Source of the DNA: Lolium rigidum
Lineage: Eukaryota > Streptophyta > Magnoliopsida > Poales > Poaceae
DNA: 64,000 nucleotides
NCBI RefSeq assembly: GCF_022539505.1
Contig: NC_061510.1
Location: 397,526,249 to 397,590,248, forward strand
Reading direction: 5' to 3'
The first letter of the stretch is position 1; each line of letters begins with the position of its first letter. Below are positions 58,046 to 64,000 of the stretch, piece after piece. The notes beneath the pieces were generated by a model. The model did not search any database. It was not told the DNA's origin and was given only the letters and a program-made list of their open reading frames with translations. A program made the position numbers and the translations under genes.

Positions 58046-58777
58046 ATAGTGACTGATTAAGATGCCAAGTCATCCATGATAGTGTAGTCATGTTCCATCA
58101 AACGAGAAAATTAAGGGAGCAAGCACACAAAATGAATGGATTGAAGAACAGGGTTTACTTAACAAAGCTAAAAAAGTTAAGCATAATATTGTAAAAAAAA
58201 TTGTACACTATTGTTATTGATAAGTAGATATATTACTAAAACATGACAATAATTAAAACTAACAATAATAAATTAGTGATAAAAGGTATTGCAAAATTTA
58301 TTTAATAAAATAAATAATGGACAAAGTTATATATTGTAGATTATCCATCTCACGTTATGTATTTCGCAACATGAGAGGGTTACATATTTTTACAACAAAT
58401 AAAGGAAACAAAATGTTGAAAAACAACATATAAATGTAGAGTAAAGTTCATAATCTTTCATCGACCTTTATCTTATATTAAAAAAATATTTTTTGTTCCA
58501 TTAGAATGGTTTTAATATCTTATGATCATTGCTCAATAAAACCATGCGTACTTAACTATATGATGGTTAGCCTTGAATACTTACTCAACTCACATATAAA
58601 ACCTATCGGCTAGCTCATGATCTAGACTTTTCTGAGATCTATTGACCCATTTAAGCTCATACACGAACTTCACGTATGTTCATTAATGTATCGTTTAGGT
58701 AATACACAATAATCTCTCACCCATAAACTCGAGATGGCCAAAGATGTATTCTATGCATGTGATGTACATTTAGCATG
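58046..58777. other. AT-rich intergenic region
   Basis: No open frame or repeat ends recognised. Confidence 0.4.
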
Positions 58778-58779
58778 TA

Positions 58780-59037
58780 CTCCCTCCGTCCCAAAATGTA
58801 AGGCGTCTAAGGTTTAGTCAAAAGTCAACATCTTCTGAGTTTGATCAAGTTTATACGAAAAATATGGATATCTACAATATCAAATGGACATTTTGAGAAA
58901 CTATACTTTCTGGCGAATTTATTGATATTGATTTGGCATTGTGAATATTTATATTTTTACGTATAAATTTGGTCAAACTTAAAATATGTTAACTTTTGAC
59001 TAAACCTTTGGCCCCTTACATTTTGGAACGGAGGGAG
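58780..59037. mobile_element. Stowaway MITE, 258 bp
   Basis: TIR CTCCCTCCGTCCCAAAATGT and other end CATTTTGGAACGGAGGGAG, TA at 58778-58779 and 59038-59039. Inner TTTAGTCAAAAGTCAAC / GTTAACTTTTGACTAAA extend the inverted repeat. Confidence 0.94.
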
Positions 59038-59435
59038 TATATATATATAATTAATTTGTATTTCTATTAAATTTGGAAACACATTAAGATTTCTGATTAT
59101 ACGTGATGCCCTTGCACTGTCCTAGTTAATCGAAAAATAGCTTCGTAAACCGGCGCTTTAGCATGCTATACCGGCGCACACAATGCGTACGTATACAGTG
59201 TCTGAAAGAGGCCATGGCTAAATCTGATTGCATGCTATGTTTTTCCTTCATAAATTCTGGACTAGAGCAACTCAAAACCCTGCTATGAGAAAAGATCGAC
59301 ACTACAGCCAGTTTGGTGATAGGGTCTACGCATGGTTAGGCACAAATCCATGGTGTTTATTTTTTATTTATTTTTTGACCGGAGGCCCTTGTGCTTTGTT
59401 GCTCTTACAAGTTTTGCCTATAGTCTGCATCTTAA

Positions 59436-59754
59436 GGGCATGTACATTGGTTTAGACAGATGATGTCTGTAATATTACTCCATGTCATCTATAGATAATG
59501 ATACAGACAGTGTATACAATAGTCTGTCTGTAAGTTATATATTTTTAGTCATAGCTATATGTGAGTATAAATTATAGACACCCTTCATACAACAACAAAA
59601 ATGGTGTCTGTAAGCTGTCTGTAAGAAGCCTACAAACTGTCTGTAACTTTACAGACAACCTCATTCTTTCTCCTCATTCTCTTCCCTTCACATCACCAAA
59701 ATCAGCTCTAACCACCTCTTACAGACAGCTGAGTCATCACCATTGTACATGCCC
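59436..59754. mobile_element. Tourist-like MITE, 319 bp
   Basis: Ends GGGCATGTACATTGGT and (complement) GGGCATGTACAATGGT, TAA at 59433-59435 and 59755-59757. Internal CTGTCTGTAAG / CTTACAGACAG words repeat. Confidence 0.92.
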
Positions 59755-59757
59755 TAA

Positions 59758-61190
59758 CAGGCTGGGGGGAGAAGGGCTGATAGCCAGGCCAGGAGCAAGC
59801 AACCGGCAGAATCAACAAAAATAACCCGACGATAAAACAATTTTAAAAATTAAATGTCTAGCGAAACAATTTAAAAAGCTAACCCTTTTTTACCGCGTTG
59901 GTGCCAAGGACGCTGCAGATATAGCAGTGTCACGCCGTGCAACACGGTTGCAAGGTGCGCTCGTGTCTCACCCTCCATATACTTCGCCACATACAGACCG
60001 ACACACCGTGTCATTCCAACCACCATCTCGCGAAATCTTTGGCTGATCGGTCCGTCGCCGCACCGATCGATCGCAGCCAAAACTACCTAATTTCCTGAAA
60101 CGGCCGTGCCAACAACCGTGAACTTTTCCATTAATCCAGGTCATCCACCAGTCTAGTCAGAGCAGGAGGAAGAGGACGCCCCAGCTGCAGCCGCGCCAAA
60201 GCCGGGAAGCGACGACGACCACCACGAAGCGGCAGCGGAGCCTGGCGTCAAAGAGTACGATTGCAACATCGGTCGCTTTTGCTGGACGGCTTGGCGCGCG
60301 CTCGGCCGCGGATGGGCCGGCAGTGGTAGCCCATGCTGGAGAATGCCAACATTGCGGAAGGGCATGACTGACGGCCGTCAGTTCTTTGTCTTTTCATTTG
60401 GGTTTGGTTGTTTTACGGTCTCAGGTGTTTCCTTGTATAGGGTGGTTGCTATATTAATATAGCGAAGAGAAAACCTATTTTAAGGAGGAGGATGGCCGGC
60501 AGCGCGTCCAACCTGATGAGCGGCTGATCGGTGCATTACACATACACGGACCTGAGCACCTTCTGGTCCAAGCGCCGAGCACCCGCCATGCACGTGTAGC
60601 GCAGCCTGTTAATGTAATGGGGAAAATTTGCTTCTAGAGTACTCCACGGAGTAGTTAGAATCGGTAGCTAGGATTCTTCTTTGGATTTATCAAATGCTAG
60701 ATTTTTTTTTTCACACCAAGGTTTTCCTCCGTAGCTGGTGCATGCGCAGCACATAGACCGATGAGCGGTTAGCACCATGCATGGCCAAATGTACTCTCAT
60801 GGAATGTACATGCGTACGCATGTGGAAACCCGTCACCATCAGCCGAGCAAACACACACGCACAGAACAGTAACAGCCAAGAACATCACCAAAATAACATG
60901 AGTAGGTAGCCACATGAACCTGAACTTCTACAGATGTAGAAGTCAAAGTCTGCAGCCACTGGCTTTCTAATCACTCTAATCGCATACACACTCAGATGAA
61001 CACAAATATGACCTTAGACAATTTGTTACGATCCCACTTGTTATTGCCGCCACTACAGGAAAAATCACAAGATATTAGAAACTTCTGGGTACAAAGAGAG
61101 GAACCGGATACAACAGAGATAGATAACAAGAGGAAGGAGTCGCGTCGGCCCTAGCCAGGGTTCTCTAGTCTAGGTTCAGGTTCAGGTTGT
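59758..61190. other. Intergenic with GC-rich piece at 60.15-60.37 kb
   Basis: 60160-60470 has a plus-strand frame with acidic start EEEDAPAAAAPKPGSDDDHH and CWTAWRALGRGWAGSGSPCW, no ATG; it is unrecognised and may be a gene fragment. A hairpin ACTTCTACA-GA-TGTAGAAGT lies at 60924-60943. The rest shows nothing. Confidence 0.35.
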
Positions 61191-61500
61191 TCAATACACA
61201 CACCTTGGCCCTCGATCTCCTTTAGGTAGACCCAAATGCGTCATTTGGTCCTCATGCATTCGGTCTGTAACCCCCGTGCGACCCAAGAAGTCTGCAAAGA
61301 CAGTTTGTGACACAATCCCTATTCCGCCCCTGGTACTACCGGATGTTATGATGCAGCCAATGAATACGACGTCACCATTGTTGCCGAAGACACGGCCCTG
61401 GCCGCCGCCCACGGCCGAGAGACCCGGCAGGTTCCCTATACCTCCCACGCCAACGAATAGGTTCTTTGGCAAGGATGTACATCGGTCCTACTAGCTCCCT
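61191..61500 (-). pseudogene. Gene-family copy C6
   Basis: The open frame ending at 61191 reads LPKNLFVGVGGIGNLPGLS, a glycine-rich stretch, RVFGNNGDVVFIGCIITSGS, RGGIGIVSQTVFADF and a hydrophilic tail of about 35 residues. It holds the cleanest core and GNNGDVF block of the family. The first ATG upstream (61480) is in another phase and the alanine-rich start is missing, so the 5' coding end was deleted. The distance from the TATA box to the core is about 110 bp instead of about 200. Confidence 0.6.
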
Positions 61501-61555
61501 GCTGTTCTGTGTGGTATTATGCCATATATATGCTCCTTTTGATGCTCTTGTGATG

Positions 61556-61585
61556 TGGTGTGGTGGAGTTTGCGGTTTAAATAAG
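61556..61585 (-). promoter_or_regulatory. Core promoter of C6
   Basis: Minus strand CTTATTTAAACCGCAAACTC then CACCACACCAC, the best match to the family consensus. Confidence 0.75.
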
Positions 61586-61699
61586 CCAGGACGAGGATGA
61601 GGTAGGACGGAGTGGCCTAGGCATGCGAAGTGGATCCGAGATGTAAATAATGGAGGCAAAGATACTGAGCATGGTAGATGGAGACGATAATATGTTCCT

Positions 61700-62551
61700 G
61701 GTGTTTGTGGAGGCATAGGTTCTGAACTATGAAGTTAAGGGTCAAAGCCAAACTTTATGTTTTCTGTACGAGTATCGTATATCCCTAAATAGATTCAACC
61801 ACTAAGCATTTCTTTCCTCCTATAAGCAGCACTGGAACATCATCAATTGATTTTATTTTTTGCTCTTTCAATTTTTTTTTTAAAGAGATGCCTAAATCTT
61901 CGAGAGGTCTTTTCCCCTTCAATTTCAAGCAGATCACCTCCGCAATTACATGTCACTATTTACTTTCAATTTAAACTCAGATCAAGAGTTGAATAGTCGT
62001 AATTGGGATATAGGGGAGCCTAAGGTAGTTTGGGAAGGATAGAACTTCAGAGATGACCTCTCTCTTTATTGGGGCCACACGGTGGGGTCTAGCTTGTGTA
62101 GAAAATAGAATTTGTTGTTGTATTTCCATGACCTAGCCATCCCTAAACCTGGGCGGCCGCCCAGTCTTGCCAAACAACATAAACTTGCGATTTATGATTT
62201 ACTATAGCAATTTCATCTAAAATTCAATCAATTAACCTCATTTGCCCATGCTTCCAAAAAAAATTAGGTCTGCACTGAGCAAACAAAATAGCACAAACCT
62301 AAACTGGCAAACTTCTCTCCGTACTTGAAGTCTCGAACCATCGAACCGCGGACACGGGCTTCCTTATCATTCCAACGCCCACACACATATACACGCTCGC
62401 ATACACACCACTACAGCAGCACGGGTCCAAGTAAAGCTATGACTCAAAGTCGGTTAGAAGTACAAACACACCAGCAACTAGTACGGGGCATCATGGTGTG
62501 ACCGCTGCCATACCCGCATTCAAGCCCATCAAATGGCAAGCTGTCATGGTC
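61700..62551. other. Intergenic; its right end belongs to unit C7
   Basis: No gene. 62470-62551 continues gene-family unit C7 on the far side of the TRIM (GCATCATGGTGTGACCGCTG). The rest is AT-rich. Confidence 0.4.
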
Positions 62552-62640
62552 GTCTCTGTTGTGAAGTGTACAAGTAATTGTCTAGCCTTTTCCATCAGTT
62601 TGGACTTTTGCTTCAAGTGGCTAGTGCATGAAGCTTAACA

Positions 62641-62652
62641 TGGTATCAGAGC
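62641..62652 (+). other. Primer binding site of the TRIM
   Basis: TGGTATCAGAGC, initiator tRNA-Met type, no spacer after the LTR. Confidence 0.9.
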
Positions 62653-62802
62653 CCCAGGTCTCAAGTTCAAATCCTGGCTTTCACATGGTTTTCGCAATTA
62701 AGCCTAAAAATTGCTGTTGTCCCCCTCTTTAGCCACCGCTGATGCCCTGTTTCGGTGTGCTCTTCTTCTTTCACGTGTTGACTTTCTCTTCTCCCGTCAC
62801 AC

Positions 62803-62813
62803 GCGAGTGGGGG
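62803..62813 (+). other. Polypurine tract of the TRIM
   Basis: GCGAGTGGGGG immediately before the right LTR. Confidence 0.75.
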
Positions 62814-62903
62814 TGTTGTGAAGTGTACAAGTAGATTGTCTAGTCCTTTCCATCAGTTCGGACTTTTGGTTCAAGTGGCTAGTGCATGAAGCTTAACAGT
62901 CTC

Positions 62904-63120
62904 AACCTTGCCGACGCCAGTCCCGTTCACCACCTTGCTCTTGCGTCGGCGCCTTTTTCGCCGAGGCCCCAGCCGTAGCAGCTGATCATGGCTAGGAGGT
63001 CTAGCATGTTCCCGATGCCTCCCACGCCCGCAAATACGCGCCGCTCAAGTGAGACCTTTGCCGCGGCAGCAGCCGGAGGGACGGTTATGGCCGCCACAAC
63101 GGCGTACCAGCGCAAGGCTG
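62904..63120 (-). pseudogene. Gene-family copy C7
   Basis: The frame reads VVAAITVPPAAAAAKVSLE, then RRVFAGVGGIGNMLDLLAM and a short tail to TGA at 62927. The alanine-rich start and the GVGGIGN core are in one phase here, but the usual ATG is replaced (GTTGTG) and the tail is cut short. A second phase continues through the TRIM site. The TRIM lies about 30 bp after the stop. Confidence 0.6.
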
Positions 63121-63234
63121 AGCAAGAGTAGGGAGAACCAGTGCCAAAGTACTTCGGAACGGATGCAAAAGCTCTGTTGTGTATTGTGTTGTGTGCGTGA
63201 GTTGCTCATGCTAATGCAATTGTGGTGCGGTAAG

Positions 63235-63255
63235 GTGGTCGCGGTTTTAAATAGG
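63235..63255 (-). promoter_or_regulatory. Core promoter of C7
   Basis: Minus strand CCTATTTAAAACCGCGACCA then CCTTACC. The box is kept; the ACTCCACC part has changed. Confidence 0.6.
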
Positions 63256-64000
63256 CTAGCAGGAGCACGTACGACAGAGTGGACTGAGCAGGTCGGGAAG
63301 ATCCGCGGATATAAATGAGTGTCCCTTGGGTGCTGATGCTAGGGTGCAGTTTTGATCAGCAAACTAGTAGGTGTGAATTTCGGAGAGTGGAGCTAGGAAG
63401 AGTCTGCGACTATGTTGCTGGTATTTGGTAAACACGCAACTTTTCAGCCATGGACTTGGGCGCCAAAAACGCAGTTACGAACTTCTTAGAGCTACTATAT
63501 ACTAAACAATACTTTTGGTTAGTTGTTTATACACATGATTAAACAAATGAAAACTATATTGAAGTGACGCAATTATGAAGATCGATATTGTTAAGTAGGT
63601 TATGGTAAAACTATTGGTCGTGGTTAGCTGGTTCTTATACCAAGAGATTTTATAAACCAAGAGAGTGTTCTGCAGTGCATTGGAGTGCCCTGCCTAATTC
63701 AATCCAGTGCTTTGATTGATCAATCGTACCACGTATGCGCTAGTTCGTGTATAGAAAGCCTTGTTTAATCTCTCTGCAATATTATGTCGAATCAACAATT
63801 ATTTTGTACTACGTCCAAGAAAATGGACACAAGAGAAGTTTAAAATGAACATGGCGGCATCTGCGGATCGGTCAAGCACCGAACTGAAGGAAACCGAGTT
63901 ATCTTAGAGTTATTAGCTTACAACAACACCGCAGCGCATACATATATACTGCTCAAATAATTGTGTAGTTGAACAAGATAAATTAGTACTATAATATTTG
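63256..64000. other. Upstream flank of C7, then AT-rich sequence
   Basis: 63256-63350 matches the C2 upstream flank (AGCACGTACRACRGAGTGG, ATAAATGAG, GGTGCTGATGC). From 63400 on nothing recognised. Confidence 0.4.

Larger units (their letters stand above)
62557..62898 (+). mobile_element. TRIM (miniature LTR retrotransposon), 342 bp
   Basis: LTRs of 84 and 85 bp (62557-62640, 62814-62898), both TGTTGTGAAGTG...GCTTAACA, flanked by GTCTC at 62552-62556 and 62899-62903. PBS TGGTATCAGAGC directly follows the left LTR (62641-62652), and the purine run GCGAGTGGGGG (62803-62813) precedes the right LTR. The interior of about 170 bp is non-coding. All parts of a working template are there; mobility would need proteins from another element. 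Confidence 0.95.

Noticed and set aside
60153..60365. Minus-strand 70-codon frame
   Set aside because: Mirror of an equally open plus-strand frame, with no start context and no known domain. Left as an unassigned GC-rich piece.
62641..62700. TGGTATCAGAGCC...GTTCAAATCC looked like a tRNA-derived SINE
   Set aside because: Flanking 84/85 bp direct repeats, PBS position, PPT and the 5 bp duplication fit a TRIM better.

Overview
This window looks like nuclear DNA of a grass, most probably a Triticeae species (wheat, barley or a relative). It is almost entirely nested transposable elements: CACTA ends with short subterminal repeats, Stowaway and Tourist MITEs, Copia and large LTR elements, LINE fragments and a TRIM. 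I found no bacterial-type operon, rRNA, tRNA or CRISPR array, and no gene that is clearly intact from ATG to stop. Most long open frames are chance frames in LTRs or GC-rich transposon DNA and are not listed.

Layout. 1-551 is the end of a CACTA element. 1544-7855 is a complete but decayed Copia retrotransposon on the minus strand (TSD GATGC), followed by a second Copia relic on the plus strand (about 8230-9608). 12895-13195 is a LINE fragment and 13271-14408 a TIR element carrying a broken gene. 15.8-17.83 kb holds tandem repeats, an AP2/ERF-like pseudogene and a CACTA terminus. 20627-38281 is a 17.7 kb LARD-like retrotransposon (TSD TAAGG) with LTRs of about 6.6 kb, a PBS, a PPT and no gag-pol; its 3' LTR contains a 1.5 kb solo LTR. 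38.4-40.5 kb and 44.8-46.4 kb are nests of MITEs and a LINE. 46967-49537 is a complete non-autonomous CACTA (TSD CTA). 53083-58040 is a 4.96 kb solo LTR (TSD CAAAA) related to the LARD only at its two ends. 62557-62898 is a 342 bp TRIM.

The host signal under the repeats is a dispersed family of eight small minus-strand genes, called C1-C8 here, near 10.3, 15.0, 40.3, 43.1, 50.3, 51.7, 61.4 and 63.0 kb. They share a core promoter (a TATTTAAA-type box followed by an ACTCCACCAC-like leader) and a short glycine-rich coding core of the form KNLFVGVGGMGN. At least three copies also share several hundred bases of 3' flank, so whole gene units were duplicated. All copies look damaged (lost ATG, frameshifts, stops). 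Two were also hit by transposons: C8 by a LINE with a 13 bp target duplication plus Tourist MITEs, C7 by the TRIM just downstream. The family is unnamed here because I do not recognise it. It is the best candidate for something undescribed, together with the modular LTRs of the two LARD-like elements and the histidine-rich 66 bp repeat at 20.1-20.4 kb.
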